A stretch of 64,000 nt of DNA from Sphingomonas anseongensis (GTDB taxonomy: Bacteria > Pseudomonadota > Alphaproteobacteria > Sphingomonadales > Sphingomonadaceae): positions 186,001 through 250,000 of the forward strand of contig NZ_JAMGBC010000001.1 in the NCBI RefSeq assembly GCF_023516495.1. The letters run 5' to 3'. Of this stretch, positions 44,005 through 56,740 are shown one piece after another. A program made the position numbers and the translations under genes. Each line of letters starts with the position of its first letter. The first letter of the stretch is position 1. The notes beneath the pieces were generated by a model. The model had not been told where the DNA came from, searched no databases, and saw only the letters and a program-made list of their open reading frames with translations.

Positions 44005-44894
44005 TGGCCGTTCAATTCGCTTCGCATGTGCCCAAGATGGCGTCCGACGAGGGCGTGATGGAGGGTGCCAAGTCCGCGATCGGCGACGCCCTGATCGACG
44101 CGAAGAATGCTGTCGACGAAATCACACTGACGGTTCGCCGCGACAACATCGCCGAAGTGCTCCAGACGCTGCGCGAGACGCCGGGCCTCGAATATCAGCA
44201 GTTGATGGAGATCGCCGGGGTGGATTATCCCGAGCGGCCGGAGCGGTTCGAGGTCGTCTATCATTTGCTGTCGCTGACGAAGAACCGGCGAATCCGGGTC
44301 AAGGTCACGGCCGACGAGACGACCCCCGTGCCGAGCGTGACCGGCGTCTGGCCGGTCGCCGGATGGCTCGAGCGCGAAGTCTACGACATGTACGGCGTGG
44401 TCTTCGCCGGCAATCCGGACTTGAGACGAATCCTGACCGATTACGGCTTCGAAGGCTTCCCGCAGCGCAAGGATTTCCCGCTGACCGGCCATATCGAGCT
44501 TCGCTACTCCGAGGCCGAGAAGCGCGTGGTCTATGAGCCGGTCGACTTGCCGCAGGACTTCCGGGCATTCGACTTCCTGATGCCCTGGCAAGGGCCGGAA
44601 TATCATCTGCCCGGCGACGAGAAGGCGACGCCCGAGGAACCCGGCGCGCCGTCTCCTGCGCCCTCTCCGACCGGCGGGGCGAAGGTGAACCCTGCAACTC
44701 CCGCGAAGACTCCGAAGACGACGGACAAGCCGTCGGATACGGGCGCGGGCAAGCCCGCCGACAGGAAGGCCACGGCAGAGGCCCGCAAGTCCAGCGCCGC
44801 GAAGGCCGAGAACCAGATCGACAAGGACGACAGCAAGCTTCCCGAGCCCAAGCCGAAGGGCCGCAACCGCCGCCGGCCGACGGGAGCCGCATGA
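44004..44894 (+). CDS. nuoC: NADH-quinone oxidoreductase subunit C with long tail
   Basis: A 296-residue peripheral-arm subunit. The NuoC core ([57 protein letters not shown]) ends at about residue 205. It is followed by an acidic-to-basic, Pro/Ala/Lys-rich tail of about 85 residues that is likely disordered and ends in [14 protein letters not shown]. Overlap is 1 nt with nuoB and 4 nt with nuoD. Confidence 0.95.
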   Translation: MAVQFASHVPKMASDEGVMEGAKSAIGDALIDAKNAVDEITLTVRRDNIAEVLQTLRETPGLEYQQLMEIAGVDYPERPERFEVVYHLLSLTKNRRIRVKVTADETTPVPSVTGVWPVAGWLEREVYDMYGVVFAGNPDLRRILTDYGFEGFPQRKDFPLTGHIELRYSEAEKRVVYEPVDLPQDFRAFDFLMPWQGPEYHLPGDEKATPEEPGAPSPAPSPTGGAKVNPATPAKTPKTTDKPSDTGAGKPADRKATAEARKSSAAKAENQIDKDDSKLPEPKPKGRNRRRPTGAA

Positions 44895-46153
44895 TGTCCA
44901 CGCGAACGGTAGAGATGACCCTTGGGGCGGCCGGCGCCGACCAGGTGGCCGCGGGCACCGAGAGCGCCGACGCGGCGATCAAGGAATCGATCAGCAACTA
45001 CACGATCAACTTCGGGCCCCAGCATCCGGCGGCGCACGGGGTGCTCCGGCTGATCATGGAGCTCGACGGCGAGATCGTCGAACGGGTCGATCCGCACATC
45101 GGGCTGCTCCACCGCGGCACCGAGAAGCTGATCGAGTACAAGACGTACCAGCAAGCGCTGCCCTATTTCGACCGGCTCGATTACTGCTCGCCGATGTGCA
45201 TGGAGCACAGCTTCGTGCTCGCGATCGAGAAGCTGATGGGCCTCGAGATCCCGCTCCGCGCCCAGTACATCCGGGTGCTGATGGCGGAATTGACCCGCAT
45301 CTCCAACCACATGCTGAATCTCGGAAGCCACATCATGGACGTCGGTGCCATGACTCCGAACCTGTGGCTGTTCGAGGTTCGCGAGGACACCCTGCAATTC
45401 TATGAGCGCGCGTCGGGCGCCCGGATGCACGCCAATTATTTCCGCGCCGGCGGCGTGCGTTACGACCTTCCGGAAAAGATGCTCGTCGACCTCGGCGACT
45501 GGTTGGATACCCGGCTCAAGCTGTTCGAGGACGCGATCAGCCTGGTTGCCGACAACCGCATCTTCAAGCAGCGCAACGTCGATATCGGTGTGGTGAGCAA
45601 GGAAGATGCGATCGCGTGGGGCTTCTCCGGGCCGATGATCCGCGCCGCGGGCGTTCCGTGGGATATCCGCCGCTCGCAGCCTTACGAAGTCTATGACCGG
45701 ATGGAGTTCGACGTTCCGGTCGGCACCAACAGCGACTGCTACGACCGCTTCATGGTCCGATGCGAAGAAGTCCGCCAGTCGGCAAGGATCATGCGCCAGT
45801 GCCTGAAGGAGATGCCGTCGGGCCCGGTGGCGACCGAGGACCGCAAGGTGTTTCCGCCGCCGCGCGCCGAGATGAAGACCTCGATGGAAGCGCTGATCCA
45901 CCACTTCAAGCTCTACAGCGAAGGCTATCACGTGCCCGCCGGCGAAGTGTACGTGGCCACGGAGAGCCCGAAGGGCGAGTTCGGCGTCTATTTGGTCGCC
46001 GACGGCACCAACCGGCCCTATCGCTGCAAGATCAGGCCGACCGCCTTCTCTCACCTGCAGGCGATGGATTTCATGATGAAGGGCCACATGCTCGCGGACA
46101 CGACCGCGGTGCTGAGCGCCATCGACGTCGTGTTCGGGGAGTGCGACCGGTGA
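44891..46153 (+). CDS. nuoD: NADH-quinone oxidoreductase subunit D
   Basis: A 420-residue 49-kDa-type subunit lining the quinone site. Seen: [59 protein letters not shown] and [20 protein letters not shown]. It is separate from NuoC, as is usual in alphaproteobacteria. The ATG at 44891 overlaps the nuoC stop. Confidence 0.97.
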   Translation: MMSTRTVEMTLGAAGADQVAAGTESADAAIKESISNYTINFGPQHPAAHGVLRLIMELDGEIVERVDPHIGLLHRGTEKLIEYKTYQQALPYFDRLDYCSPMCMEHSFVLAIEKLMGLEIPLRAQYIRVLMAELTRISNHMLNLGSHIMDVGAMTPNLWLFEVREDTLQFYERASGARMHANYFRAGGVRYDLPEKMLVDLGDWLDTRLKLFEDAISLVADNRIFKQRNVDIGVVSKEDAIAWGFSGPMIRAAGVPWDIRRSQPYEVYDRMEFDVPVGTNSDCYDRFMVRCEEVRQSARIMRQCLKEMPSGPVATEDRKVFPPPRAEMKTSMEALIHHFKLYSEGYHVPAGEVYVATESPKGEFGVYLVADGTNRPYRCKIRPTAFSHLQAMDFMMKGHMLADTTAVLSAIDVVFGECDR

Positions 46154-46425
46154 TGTTGCAGCATTGGTGGCTCAGCTCATTCGATCGACTATGGGAAAAG
46201 GCGCCTGCATTGCTTCAGATCGTCGTCGTTCTGTGGGTGCTACTTGGTCTTCTCGTAGCAATCATTCCCGACCTCCAGCACATGCCGGACGCAATCCGGT
46301 TCGCCATCGGCTTCCCTGCTGCGATTGGCATTCTCTGGATGGGTACGGGCGCCTTGCTCACTGTGGTCGACAAAGTAATGGCGATTGTCACCTACGCGAA
46401 GCGTCGCATCGCGGGGACACGCTGA
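46153..46425 (+). CDS. Small membrane protein between nuoD and nuoE
   Basis: A 90-residue protein I do not recognise. Two hydrophobic segments (LLQIVVVLWVLLGLLVAII, about 21-39, and FAIGFPAAIGILWMGTGALL, about 52-71) are followed by a basic tail TYAKRRIAGTR. It overlaps the nuoD stop and the nuoE start by 1 nt each (TGATG), so it is translated within the operon. Its third-position usage looks less GC-biased than that of its neighbours. It may be an accessory or assembly factor of complex I, or a cargo gene; neither is shown. Confidence 0.75.
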   Translation: MLQHWWLSSFDRLWEKAPALLQIVVVLWVLLGLLVAIIPDLQHMPDAIRFAIGFPAAIGILWMGTGALLTVVDKVMAIVTYAKRRIAGTR

Positions 46426-47111
46426 TGGCCGTCATCACACCCCTTGAGGATCCGGAAGTGCTGGCCAAGTGGCAGCACTTCGACTGGACGCCGGAGAACC
46501 GGAAGAAGGCCGACGCGGCCATCGCCAAATATCCGGCCGGCCGGCAGCATTCGGCGGTGCTCCCGCTTCTCGACCTGGCCCAGCGCCAAGTCGGCGCGAA
46601 GGAAGGCACGCAGGGCTGGCTGCCGATCCCCGTGCTCGAGTTCGTCGGGCGCGAGATCGACATGCCCTATGTCCGGGTGCTCGAAGTCGCGACCTTCTAC
46701 ACGATGTTCAACCTGCAGCCGGTCGGTCGCTTCCACGTGCAGGTCTGCGGGACGACGCCGTGCATGCTTCGCGGCTCGGACGAGCTGTTCGCAGCCTGCA
46801 AGAAACGCGGCCTGACGAAGGGCCACACCACCGAGGACGGGCTGTTCACTCTTTCGGAAGTCGAGTGCCTGGGCGCCTGCGCCAACGCTCCGATGGTTCA
46901 GATCAACGATGACAATTACGAGGACCTGACAGCCAAGACCATGGGCGCCATCCTCGACGCTCTGGCCAAGGGGGAGACTCCCAAGCCCGGCCCGCAGGTC
47001 GAGCGGCAGACGAGTTGCCCGGAGGGCGGCGCGACGACGCTCAAGAAGATGGCCGAGCGCAATTACGACTATCGCCCGCAATGGACCGACACGGCCGGAG
47101 AGGGCGCATGA
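46425..47111 (+). CDS. nuoE: NADH-quinone oxidoreductase subunit E
   Basis: A 228-residue thioredoxin-like subunit with the 2Fe-2S cluster N1a, ligated by cysteines in [17 protein letters not shown] and [31 protein letters not shown] and [19 protein letters not shown] are typical. A C-terminal extension of about 45 residues ends [16 protein letters not shown], as in other alphaproteobacteria. Confidence 0.96.
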   Translation: MAVITPLEDPEVLAKWQHFDWTPENRKKADAAIAKYPAGRQHSAVLPLLDLAQRQVGAKEGTQGWLPIPVLEFVGREIDMPYVRVLEVATFYTMFNLQPVGRFHVQVCGTTPCMLRGSDELFAACKKRGLTKGHTTEDGLFTLSEVECLGACANAPMVQINDDNYEDLTAKTMGAILDALAKGETPKPGPQVERQTSCPEGGATTLKKMAERNYDYRPQWTDTAGEGA

Positions 47112-47244
47112 GCATCGTCGCAATCGTCATCGCCGTCATCCTCGGCTTCCTGGTGCTCAAGCTCGTCGCCGGGATCGTCAAGTTCGTGATCCTTGCGGTC
47201 ATCGTCTTCGCGGTGATCGCCTTCCTGTCGGGAAAGTTCGGCTG

Positions 47245-47245
<1 letters not shown>
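47108..47245 (+). CDS. 45-residue hydrophobic protein between nuoE and nuoF
   Basis: A single almost continuous hydrophobic protein ([19 protein letters not shown], then a second segment [17 protein letters not shown]) with a basic end. Start and stop overlap nuoE (ATGA) and nuoF (TGATG), so it is in the translation chain. The function is unknown. Confidence 0.7.
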
Positions 47246-48551
<1,306 letters not shown>

Positions 48552-48555
<4 letters not shown>

Positions 48556-48698
48556 AGCTGTTCCTCGCAATCGCAGTCATCGCCGTCCTCGCGATCATCG
48601 TCCTCGCCATGCAGCGCGGCGGGACCAGTGTGACGACCATCACGCGCACTCGCGACGAGAGCGAAGATCGCGACGAAGAGGATCGCGACGATGCCTAA
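48552..48698 (+). CDS. 48-residue membrane-anchored acidic protein between nuoF and nuoG
   Basis: A hydrophobic N-terminal helix ([19 protein letters not shown]) is followed by a Thr/Arg-rich turn and a highly charged tail ([15 protein letters not shown]). The ATG overlaps the nuoF stop (ATGA) and the end overlaps nuoG by 8 nt. The function is unknown. The tail is built from GCGAC/GAAGA repeats and might be low-complexity, but its placement supports translation. Confidence 0.6.
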
Positions 48699-50703
48699 GG
48701 TCACTGTCGACGGAGTCGAGATCGAGGTGCCGCAGGGCGCGACGGTGCTTCAGGCGTGCGAGCTTGCCGGCAAGGAGATCCCGCGCTTCTGCTATCACGA
48801 GCGGCTGTCGATCGCCGGCAATTGCCGCATGTGCCTGGTCGAGGTCGCTCCCGGCCCGCCCAAGCCGCAGGCCAGCTGCGCTCTTCCCGCCGCTGACGGC
48901 CAGGCGATCCGAACCGACACGCCGATGGTGAAGAAGGCGCGCGAGGGGGTGATGGAGTTCCTGCTCATCAACCACCCGCTCGACTGCCCGATCTGCGACC
49001 AGGGCGGCGAGTGCGACCTTCAGGACCAGGCGATGGCTTATGGTCGAAGCTTCACTCGCTTTTCCGAGAACAAGCGCGCGGTCGACGACAAATATATGGG
49101 ACCGGTCATCAAGACGTCGATGACCCGCTGCATCCAGTGCACGCGCTGCGTCCGTTTCGCCGAGGAAGTCGCCGGAGTGCCCGAGATCGGGATGCTCTAC
49201 CGCGGCGAGGACGCGCAGATCACCACCTACCTGGAACAGGCGGTAACGAGCGAGCTTGCAGGCAACCTCGCCGACGTTTGCCCCGTGGGCGCTTTGCTCC
49301 AGAAGCCGCAATTGTTCGAATACCGGCCGTGGGAGCTTCGCCGGGTTCCGGCGATCGACGTGATGGACGCGGTCGGCTCCAACATCCGGCTGGACGTGCG
49401 CCAGCGGCAGGTGATGCGGATCCTTCCGCGAGTGAACGACGACGTCAACGAGGAGTGGATTTCCGACCGCACCCGGCACCATGCCGATGCCCTGGTCCGC
49501 AATCGGCTCGACCGGCCGTGGGTGCGCGAGAACGGCAAGCTCCGCGAGGCCGGCTGGGACGAGGCACTCGGCATCTTCGCGGAGAAGGTCAGAGCGGCGG
49601 GACCGAAGGTTGCGGCGATCGCCGGGGACCTGCTCGACGCCGAGACGATGTACGCCGCCAAGGCGCTTCTGAAAGCGCAGGGGTCGAAGCTCCTCGAGGG
49701 GCGGCAGACCGGGCTCGACTATGACGTCTCGAGCCTGAGCGCGGTCGCATTCAATTCGACGATTGCTGGTATCGAGCAAGCCGACGCGGTGCTTCTGATC
49801 GGAAGCAACCCGCGCCTTGAGGCGTCTTTGGTCGCCACCCGCCTTCGCAAGGTCGACAAAAAGGGCGGCAAGATCTTCGCCATCGGCCCCGAGGCGGACC
49901 TCGCGATGCGGGTGGAATGGCTCGGCGACGACCTGAAGCTGATCGGCAAGCTGCCCAAAACGGTGAAGGACGCCTTCGCCAATGCCGAGCGGCCGGCGGT
50001 AATCGTCGGCCCCGGAGCGCTCGCCGCCGGAGCCTTCGGAGCGGCGCTGGCGCTGGTCGAGACGCTCGGGCTGATCAAGGGCGACTGGAACGGTTTCAAC
50101 GTGCTCCACACGTCCGCATCGCGGATGGCGGGGCTGATCCTCGGCTATGCGCAGCCGCGCGGGCTCGCGGACGTAGAAGCGGCCAGACCCCAGGTCGCTC
50201 TTCTTCTCGGAGCCGACGAAATGCCGTCCGACCGGCTCTCAGGCGCGTTCAAGATCTACATCGGTCACCACGGCGATGCCGGCGCTCGGCAGGCGGACCT
50301 GGTGCTTCCGGGCGCTGCCTACACCGAAAAGCACGGCACTTACGTCAACATGGAAGGCCGGGTTCAGCGCGGGGAGAAGGCCGTCTTCCCGCCCGGCGAG
50401 GCTCGCGAGGACTGGACGATCTTCCGCGCGGTGTCGGAGCTTCTCGGCAAGCCGCTCCCGTTCGACACGTTCGGCCAGCTCCATGCAGCGATGGCGGCTG
50501 AACATCCGAAGCTCGCAAGTCCCGGCCTGCTGAAGCTCAAATGGGCGCCGCCGAAGCTGGATGCGAAGGCGTCGGGCCCGGTGAATTACCCAATCCGCGA
50601 TTTTTACCTGACCAACGCGATCGCCCGGTCGAGCCCGACCATGCACATCTGCTCGCAAGAGCTGGTGCACGGGCAGGTGCAGACTCTGGAGGCCGCGGAA
50701 TGA
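48691..50703 (+). CDS. nuoG: NADH-quinone oxidoreductase subunit G
   Basis: A 670-residue iron-sulfur subunit. The N-terminal 2Fe-2S domain carries ligands in [19 protein letters not shown] and [10 protein letters not shown], followed by [18 protein letters not shown], then the 4Fe-4S ligands in [17 protein letters not shown] and [11 protein letters not shown]. The remainder is the molybdopterin-oxidoreductase-like domain, without cofactor-binding features in complex I. The ATG is at 48691. Confidence 0.96.
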   Translation: MPKVTVDGVEIEVPQGATVLQACELAGKEIPRFCYHERLSIAGNCRMCLVEVAPGPPKPQASCALPAADGQAIRTDTPMVKKAREGVMEFLLINHPLDCPICDQGGECDLQDQAMAYGRSFTRFSENKRAVDDKYMGPVIKTSMTRCIQCTRCVRFAEEVAGVPEIGMLYRGEDAQITTYLEQAVTSELAGNLADVCPVGALLQKPQLFEYRPWELRRVPAIDVMDAVGSNIRLDVRQRQVMRILPRVNDDVNEEWISDRTRHHADALVRNRLDRPWVRENGKLREAGWDEALGIFAEKVRAAGPKVAAIAGDLLDAETMYAAKALLKAQGSKLLEGRQTGLDYDVSSLSAVAFNSTIAGIEQADAVLLIGSNPRLEASLVATRLRKVDKKGGKIFAIGPEADLAMRVEWLGDDLKLIGKLPKTVKDAFANAERPAVIVGPGALAAGAFGAALALVETLGLIKGDWNGFNVLHTSASRMAGLILGYAQPRGLADVEAARPQVALLLGADEMPSDRLSGAFKIYIGHHGDAGARQADLVLPGAAYTEKHGTYVNMEGRVQRGEKAVFPPGEAREDWTIFRAVSELLGKPLPFDTFGQLHAAMAAEHPKLASPGLLKLKWAPPKLDAKASGPVNYPIRDFYLTNAIARSSPTMHICSQELVHGQVQTLEAAE

Positions 50704-51752
50704 CCGCGACGTTCCAGAACTGGGGCGCGAGCTACGAATGGTCGTGGTTCATCGCCACGATAATCGGAATCCTGGTCATCGCGCTGCCGCTGATGCTGGC
50801 GGTGGCGATGATCATCTATGCCGAACGCAAGATCTGGGCGGCGATGGCGCTCCGGCGCGGGCCGAACGTGGTGGGCCCCTGGGGGTTGCTGCAAAGTTTC
50901 GCGGACGGGCTGAAGGTTTTCCTCAAGGAAACCATCGTCCCGAGCGCCGCGAACAAGGGCCTGTTCCTGATCGCGCCGATCATCAGCTTCACAGTCGCCC
51001 TGATCGTCTGGGCGGTGATCCCGTTCCAAGCCGGCGTCGTGCTCGCCGACATCAATGTCGGGCTGCTCTACGTGCTCGCGGCGAGTTCCCTGGGGGTCTA
51101 CGGCGTCATCGTCGCGGGCTGGGCGTCCAACTCGAAATATCCCTTCTTCTCGGCGCTTCGAGCCGCGGCGCAGATGGTGAGCTACGAAGTCTCGATCGGC
51201 TTCGTCCTGATCACCGTCGTGCTCTACGCGAACACGTTCAATCTCACCGACATCGTATTGATGCAGAAGGGTTTCGGGCTCGGCATCGTCAACGCATTCG
51301 CCTTCAACCTGTTGATGTTCCCGATGTGGGTAGTGTTCCTGATCAGCTCGATGGCTGAGACTTTCCGGACACCGTTCGACCTGACCGAGGCGGAGAGCGA
51401 GCTCGTTGCCGGATTCCAGACCGAATACAGCTCGATGAGCTTCGCGCTCTTCTGGCTCGGCGAGTACGGCAACGTGATCCTGATGTGCGCGCTCAACGCC
51501 ATCCTGTTTTGGGGCGGATGGCTCCCGCCGATCGACTGGGCGCCGCTCTATTATGTTCCGGGCATCATCTGGCTGTTCGGCAAGATGCTGATTTTCTTCT
51601 TCATCTTCGGCTGGGTGCGCGCGACTGTGCCGCGCTACCGCTACGACCAGCTGATGCGGCTCGGCTGGAAGATATTCCTTCCGCTCAGCATCATCTTCGT
51701 CGTGCTGGTCTCCGGCTGGCTGATGCTTACCCGTTATGGAGTCGCGGCATGA
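50700..51752 (+). CDS. nuoH: NADH-quinone oxidoreductase subunit H
   Basis: A 350-residue membrane subunit with about eight helices forming the quinone channel entrance. Seen: [54 protein letters not shown] and [19 protein letters not shown] with the conserved glutamates. The ATG overlaps the nuoG stop. Confidence 0.97.
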   Translation: MTATFQNWGASYEWSWFIATIIGILVIALPLMLAVAMIIYAERKIWAAMALRRGPNVVGPWGLLQSFADGLKVFLKETIVPSAANKGLFLIAPIISFTVALIVWAVIPFQAGVVLADINVGLLYVLAASSLGVYGVIVAGWASNSKYPFFSALRAAAQMVSYEVSIGFVLITVVLYANTFNLTDIVLMQKGFGLGIVNAFAFNLLMFPMWVVFLISSMAETFRTPFDLTEAESELVAGFQTEYSSMSFALFWLGEYGNVILMCALNAILFWGGWLPPIDWAPLYYVPGIIWLFGKMLIFFFIFGWVRATVPRYRYDQLMRLGWKIFLPLSIIFVVLVSGWLMLTRYGVAA

Positions 51753-52231
51753 TCGCTCACTGGATCAAGTCGTTCACCCTCTGGGAGGTGCTCCAGGCGC
51801 ACTGGCTGACGCTGAAATATTTCTTCAAGCCCAAGGCGACGATCAACTATCCGTACGAGAAGACGCCGCAGAGCCCGCGCTTCCGCGGCGAGCATGCGTT
51901 GCGCCGCTACCCCAACGGCGAAGAGCGCTGCATCGCCTGCAAATTGTGCGAGGCGATCTGCCCGGCGCTGGCGATCACGATCGAAGCCGAGCCCCGCGAG
52001 GACGGCAGCCGCCGAACCACGAGATACGACATCGACATGGTCAAATGCATCTATTGCGGCCTCTGTCAGGAGGCCTGCCCGGTGGATGCGATCGTCGAAG
52101 GGCCCAACCTCGAATTCGCGACCGAGACGCGCGAGGAACTGCTCTACGACAAGGCCAAATTGCTAGCCAATGGCGACAGGTGGGAACAGGCTATTGCCGC
52201 CAACCTTGCCGCCGATGCCCCCTACCGATAA
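51749..52231 (+). CDS. nuoI: NADH-quinone oxidoreductase subunit I
   Basis: A 160-residue peripheral subunit with two 4Fe-4S clusters (N6a/b). Both ferredoxin motifs are intact: [12 protein letters not shown] and [12 protein letters not shown]. The N-terminus [14 protein letters not shown] is typical of the family. Overlap with nuoH is ATGA. Confidence 0.97.
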   Translation: MIAHWIKSFTLWEVLQAHWLTLKYFFKPKATINYPYEKTPQSPRFRGEHALRRYPNGEERCIACKLCEAICPALAITIEAEPREDGSRRTTRYDIDMVKCIYCGLCQEACPVDAIVEGPNLEFATETREELLYDKAKLLANGDRWEQAIAANLAADAPYR

Positions 52232-52255
52232 GCGCGCCGCAACCAGGGTTTCCAC

Positions 52256-52861
52256 TTGATCGCACTCATCGCCTTTTACCTGTTCGCGACGCTCACCATC
52301 GCCCCCGCGGTGGCGGTGATCTTTGCGCGCAACCCGGTTCATTCGGTGCTGTGGCTGATCGTTGCCTTCTTCAACGCTGCCGGGCTCATGCTCCTGGCGG
52401 GCGCGGAGTTCATCGCGCTTCTTCTGGTCATCGTTTACGTCGGCGCGGTCGCGGTGCTGTTCCTGTTCGTCGTGATGATGCTCAACATCGATTTCAGCAC
52501 TCTACGCTCGGGCTTTACGAAGAACCTGCCGTTCGGGCTGATCGTGGCACTGGTGCTTCTCGGCGAGATGATCGTGGGGTTGAGCGCGTGGAAAGCGGGC
52601 CCTGGCCTGAGCGGCACTGCTCCGCCGCCGACGACCGCCCCCAACATCGTCGCCTTGGGTGAGCTTCTCTACACCCGCTACCTGTTTCCGTTCGAAATCG
52701 CGGGCCTGGTGCTGCTGGTGGCGATGATCGGGGCGATTGTCCTCACGCACCGGAGCCGCGGCGACGTTCGCAAGCAGAACGCTTCCAAGCAGATCCGCCG
52801 CCGGCCTGAAGATGCGGTGCAGCTCAAGCAGCCGACGGTCGGCGAGGGGATGAAGCTGTGA
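52256..52861 (+). CDS. nuoJ: NADH-quinone oxidoreductase subunit J
   Basis: A 201-residue membrane subunit with five helices: [40 protein letters not shown] and the pi-bulge helix [20 protein letters not shown]. It ends with [23 protein letters not shown] at 52256 is the likely start, the family N-terminus beginning directly there. It follows nuoI after 24 nt, one of the few gaps in the operon. Confidence 0.94.
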   Translation: MIALIAFYLFATLTIAPAVAVIFARNPVHSVLWLIVAFFNAAGLMLLAGAEFIALLLVIVYVGAVAVLFLFVVMMLNIDFSTLRSGFTKNLPFGLIVALVLLGEMIVGLSAWKAGPGLSGTAPPPTTAPNIVALGELLYTRYLFPFEIAGLVLLVAMIGAIVLTHRSRGDVRKQNASKQIRRRPEDAVQLKQPTVGEGMKL

Positions 52862-53163
52862 TCCCGCTCTCCTATTACCTGACCGTTGCCGCGGTCCTGT
52901 TCGTGCTCGGCGTGCTGGGCATCTTCCTCAACCGCCGCAACGTCATCCTGATGCTGATGGCGATCGAGCTCATCCTGCTGGCCGTGAACATCAACCTCGT
53001 CGCGTTCAGCGCCTTCCTCGGCGACCTCACCGGCCAGGTGATGGCGATGTTCGTCCTCACCGTCGCCGCCGCGGAGGCCGCGATCGGCCTGGCGATCCTC
53101 GTCATCTTCTTCCGCCGCAAGGGCTCTATCGCGGTCGACGCGGCCGACAGGATGCGCGGCTGA
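52858..53163 (+). CDS. nuoK: NADH-quinone oxidoreductase subunit K
   Basis: A 101-residue, three-helix membrane subunit in the proton pathway. Helices two and three contain conserved glutamates: [15 protein letters not shown] and [21 protein letters not shown] at 52858 overlaps the nuoJ stop. Confidence 0.96.
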   Translation: MIPLSYYLTVAAVLFVLGVLGIFLNRRNVILMLMAIELILLAVNINLVAFSAFLGDLTGQVMAMFVLTVAAAEAAIGLAILVIFFRRKGSIAVDAADRMRG

Positions 53164-55214
53164 TGGGCATGGCATTGTCCCTTGAGCTGATCGTCTTCCT
53201 GCCGCTGATTGCCGCGATCGTCGCCGGCCTTGGTGGCCGGTGGATCGGCAAGACGGCGGCCAAGGTGCTCACCACCGGCGCGCTGTTCGTGGGCGCGGCG
53301 CTCAGCTGGCCCATCTTCTTTTCGTACATCGCCGGGGATGCACAGGCCCAGGTGGTGCCGGTGCTCGACTGGATCCGCTCTGGCGACTTGCAGGTCGAAT
53401 GGGCCCTTCGGGTCGACAGCCTGACTGCGGTGATGCTGGTCGTGGTCACGACAGTGTCGTCGCTCGTCCACCTCTACAGCTGGGGCTATATGGAGGAGGA
53501 CCCGGGCCAGCCGCGCTTCTTCGCTTACCTGTCGCTGTTCACCTTCGCGATGCTGATGCTGGTGACCGCCGACAGCCTGGTGCAGATGTTCTTCGGCTGG
53601 GAAGGGGTGGGCCTCGCCTCCTATCTCCTCATCGGCTTCTGGTACCACAAGCCATCGGCCAACGCGGCCGCGCTCAAGGCGTTCGTGGTCAACCGCGTCG
53701 GCGACTTCGGCTTCAGCTTGGGCATCTTCGGCACCTTCCTGGTGTTCGGCACGGTCTCGATCCCGGCGATCCTCGCGGCCGCTCCGGGAATGGCCGGATC
53801 GACCATCGGCTTTGCCGGAATGCGCGTGGACACGATGACCCTGTTGTGCCTTCTGCTGTTCGTCGGGGCGATGGGCAAGTCGGCTCAGCTGGGGCTCCAC
53901 ACCTGGCTTCCGGACGCGATGGAGGGTCCGACGCCGGTCAGCGCGCTGATCCACGCGGCGACGATGGTCACCGCGGGCGTGTTCATGGTGTGCCGCCTGT
54001 CGCCGATGTTCGAGGTGAGCCCGGTCGCGCTCCACGTCGTCACCTATGTCGGCGCGGCAACCTGCTTCGTCGCCGCGACGATCGGAACCGCGCAGAACGA
54101 CATCAAGCGGGTCATCGCTTATTCGACCATGTCGCAGCTGGGCTACATGTTCTTCGCTGCGGGCGTCGGCGCTTACGGCGCGGCGATGTTCCATCTGTTC
54201 ACCCACGCCTTCTTCAAGGCGCTCCTGTTCCTCGGCGCCGGCTCGGTCATCCACGCGATGCACCACGAGCAGGACATGCGGTTCTACGGGGGCCTCCGGA
54301 AGGAAATCCCCTTCACGTTCTGGGTCATGGTCGTCGGAACCCTCGCCATCACCGGCGTCGGCGTCTTCGGCGTCGGCTTCGCCGGCTACCATTCGAAGGA
54401 CGCGATCCTGGAAAGCGCCTGGGCGAGCGGAAGCGTGCCGGGAGAGATCGCCTTCTTCCTCGGCTCGGTCGCTGCGCTTCTCACCGCTTTCTATTCGTGG
54501 CGGCTGATCTTCCTGACCTTCTTCGGCGAGCCCCGCTGGGCCGCTTCGGAGCATATCCAGCACGCCCTTCACGGCGAGCATGAGGATCCCGCGGAGGAGC
54601 ATGGCGACAGCCCGAGCGATACGCATGCCGTCCCGACTGGGACCGGCGGCTATCATCCGCACGAAAGCCCGCTGACGATCCTGGTACCGATCGGACTCCT
54701 CGCGCTGGGCGCCGCCTTCTCCGGCCTCCTCTTCAGCGGCGTGTTCGTCAGCCCCGAAACGGCGCCCGAATATTGGCGCGGCGCGGTCGCTTTCAGCGAG
54801 CATCTCGCCCATGCCGCCCACGAGGCTCCGCAGTGGGTTAAGCTGACTCCGACGATCGTGATGCTGATCGGACTGTGGATCGCTTGGCGCAATTACATCC
54901 AGCGGCCGGGTGCGGCCTCGGCGTTCGTCGCCCAGTTCCCCGGACTCCACAGTTTCGTCGCCAACAAATGGTATTTCGACGAGCTGTTCGACCGCATCTT
55001 CGTCCGACCGGCTTTGTGGTTCGGCCGCCTGTTCTGGCATGGTGGCGACGAAGGGACGATCGACCGTTTCGGGCCGCACGGCGCGGCTTATGCGGTCGGG
55101 GTCGGCAACCGGTTCACGACGCGCCTTCAGTCGGGATATCTCTACAGCTACGCGCTGGTCATGCTTCTCGGCCTGATCGGAGCCGCCACCTGGGCAATCT
55201 GGTGGGCGCGATGA
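53163..55214 (+). CDS. nuoL: NADH-quinone oxidoreductase subunit L
   Basis: A 683-residue antiporter-like proton-pumping subunit, with the long lateral helix at the C-terminus. Seen: [70 protein letters not shown] and [14 protein letters not shown] histidine/glutamate-rich segment near 460-500 ([14 protein letters not shown]) is an insertion before the last helices. The ATG at 53163 overlaps the nuoK stop. Confidence 0.97.
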   Translation: MGMALSLELIVFLPLIAAIVAGLGGRWIGKTAAKVLTTGALFVGAALSWPIFFSYIAGDAQAQVVPVLDWIRSGDLQVEWALRVDSLTAVMLVVVTTVSSLVHLYSWGYMEEDPGQPRFFAYLSLFTFAMLMLVTADSLVQMFFGWEGVGLASYLLIGFWYHKPSANAAALKAFVVNRVGDFGFSLGIFGTFLVFGTVSIPAILAAAPGMAGSTIGFAGMRVDTMTLLCLLLFVGAMGKSAQLGLHTWLPDAMEGPTPVSALIHAATMVTAGVFMVCRLSPMFEVSPVALHVVTYVGAATCFVAATIGTAQNDIKRVIAYSTMSQLGYMFFAAGVGAYGAAMFHLFTHAFFKALLFLGAGSVIHAMHHEQDMRFYGGLRKEIPFTFWVMVVGTLAITGVGVFGVGFAGYHSKDAILESAWASGSVPGEIAFFLGSVAALLTAFYSWRLIFLTFFGEPRWAASEHIQHALHGEHEDPAEEHGDSPSDTHAVPTGTGGYHPHESPLTILVPIGLLALGAAFSGLLFSGVFVSPETAPEYWRGAVAFSEHLAHAAHEAPQWVKLTPTIVMLIGLWIAWRNYIQRPGAASAFVAQFPGLHSFVANKWYFDELFDRIFVRPALWFGRLFWHGGDEGTIDRFGPHGAAYAVGVGNRFTTRLQSGYLYSYALVMLLGLIGAATWAIWWAR

Positions 55215-56740
55215 GCGGACTGCCAGTGCTGACCATCCTGATCGCACTGCCGCTGATCGCGGGCGTCCTGTGCCTTTTCGCAAGCGCCCAGGCGGCCCGC
55301 TGGATCGCCCTGCTCTCGACGCTCGCGGGCTTCGCAATCGGCATCTGGATGTGGATCGCTTTCGTCCCCGGCGGTCCGCAGTGGCAGTTCACAGAGCACG
55401 TCGCCCTCGCGAGCGATTTTTCCTGGGCGCTCGGGATCGACGGCATCGCGCTTCTCCTGACCGAGCTAACCCTGTTCCTGATGCCGATCTGCATCCTCGC
55501 GAGCTGGCGCTCGATCGAGCGGCGGGTGCCGGAATATATGGCCGCGTTCCTGCTGATGGACGCGCTGATGGTCGGCGTCTTCGCGGCGCAGGACCTGTTC
55601 CTCTTCTACGTCTTCTTCGAAGGCGGGTTGATCCCGATGTACCTGATCATCGGCGTGTGGGGCGGTGCCGAGCGCATCAAGGCCAGCTACAAGTTCTTCC
55701 TCTACACCTTCCTCGGCTCGGTGCTGATGCTGGTGGCGATGATCTACATGGTCGCAACCAGCGGCACGACGTCGATCCCGCAGCTGATGGCGTACGACTT
55801 CCCGCCGCAGGTGCAGACCTGGCTATGGCTCGCCTTCCTGGCCAGCTTCGCGGTCAAGCTTCCGATGTGGCCGGTCCACACCTGGTTGCCCGACGCTCAC
55901 GTCCAGGCGCCGACGGCAGGATCGGTGATCCTTGCAGGCGTGCTCCTGAAGATGGGCGGGTACGGCTTCGTCCGCTTCTCGTTGCCCATGTTCCCCGACG
56001 CCTCGGCGCAGTTCATCCCGCTGATGTTCGCGCTGTCGGCGGTCGCGGTGATCTATACCTCGCTGGTTGCGCTGGTTCAGCGCGACATGAAGAAGCTGAT
56101 CGCTTATTCCTCGGTCGCTCACATGGCGTTCGTCACCTTCGGCCTGTTCGCGATGAACCGGCAGGGGATCGAAGGCGCGCTGATCGTCATGCTTAGCCAC
56201 GGCCTCGTCTCGAGCGCGCTCTTCCTCGTCGTCGGAGTGATCTACGACCGGATGCACACCCGTGAGATCGCCCAATATGGCGGGCTTTCGAACAACATGC
56301 CGGGCTATGCCTTGCTGTTCATGCTGTTCACCATGGCGAGCGTCGGCTTGCCGGGCACCAGCGGATTCGTCGGTGAGTTCCTGAGCCTCATGGGAACGTA
56401 CAAGGCGTCGACCTGGGGAGCGATCGCCGGGACCACCGGAATCATCCTTGGCGCCTGCTACATGCTTTACCTCTACTGGCGAGTGGCGTTCGGAACGGCG
56501 CGGACGGCCGAAGCCGCGGCGATGCCCGATCTGTCGGCGCGCGAATGGTGGCTTCTCGGTCCCATCGCTGCGGGTGTGCTGTGGATGGGCGTCTATCCTG
56601 AAAGCTTCCTTGCGCCGATGCGGCAGGACGTGGGCTATCTGCTCCAGCGGCTCGAGCGTGTCGCGCCGCCTGGGGATTCGCAGCCGACCGCCGGAAAGCC
56701 CCCGCTGAAGGTCATTGACGCGGAAGGCGCGCACGAATGA
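55211..56740 (+). CDS. nuoM: NADH-quinone oxidoreductase subunit M
   Basis: A 509-residue antiporter-like proton-pumping subunit with about 14 helices. Seen: [57 protein letters not shown] and [17 protein letters not shown], including the key Glu and Lys residues. The ATG overlaps the nuoL stop. Confidence 0.97.
   Translation: MSGLPVLTILIALPLIAGVLCLFASAQAARWIALLSTLAGFAIGIWMWIAFVPGGPQWQFTEHVALASDFSWALGIDGIALLLTELTLFLMPICILASWRSIERRVPEYMAAFLLMDALMVGVFAAQDLFLFYVFFEGGLIPMYLIIGVWGGAERIKASYKFFLYTFLGSVLMLVAMIYMVATSGTTSIPQLMAYDFPPQVQTWLWLAFLASFAVKLPMWPVHTWLPDAHVQAPTAGSVILAGVLLKMGGYGFVRFSLPMFPDASAQFIPLMFALSAVAVIYTSLVALVQRDMKKLIAYSSVAHMAFVTFGLFAMNRQGIEGALIVMLSHGLVSSALFLVVGVIYDRMHTREIAQYGGLSNNMPGYALLFMLFTMASVGLPGTSGFVGEFLSLMGTYKASTWGAIAGTTGIILGACYMLYLYWRVAFGTARTAEAAAMPDLSAREWWLLGPIAAGVLWMGVYPESFLAPMRQDVGYLLQRLERVAPPGDSQPTAGKPPLKVIDAEGAHE

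Noticed and set aside
45760-46152. Longer version of the small nuoD-nuoE membrane protein
   Set aside because: The extra frame lies inside nuoD in another phase; real coupling is at 46150-46153.
52875-55337. 820-codon minus-strand open frame opposite nuoK/nuoL
   Set aside because: An Arg/Glu/His-rich shadow of a clear complex I gene; no homology-like motifs.
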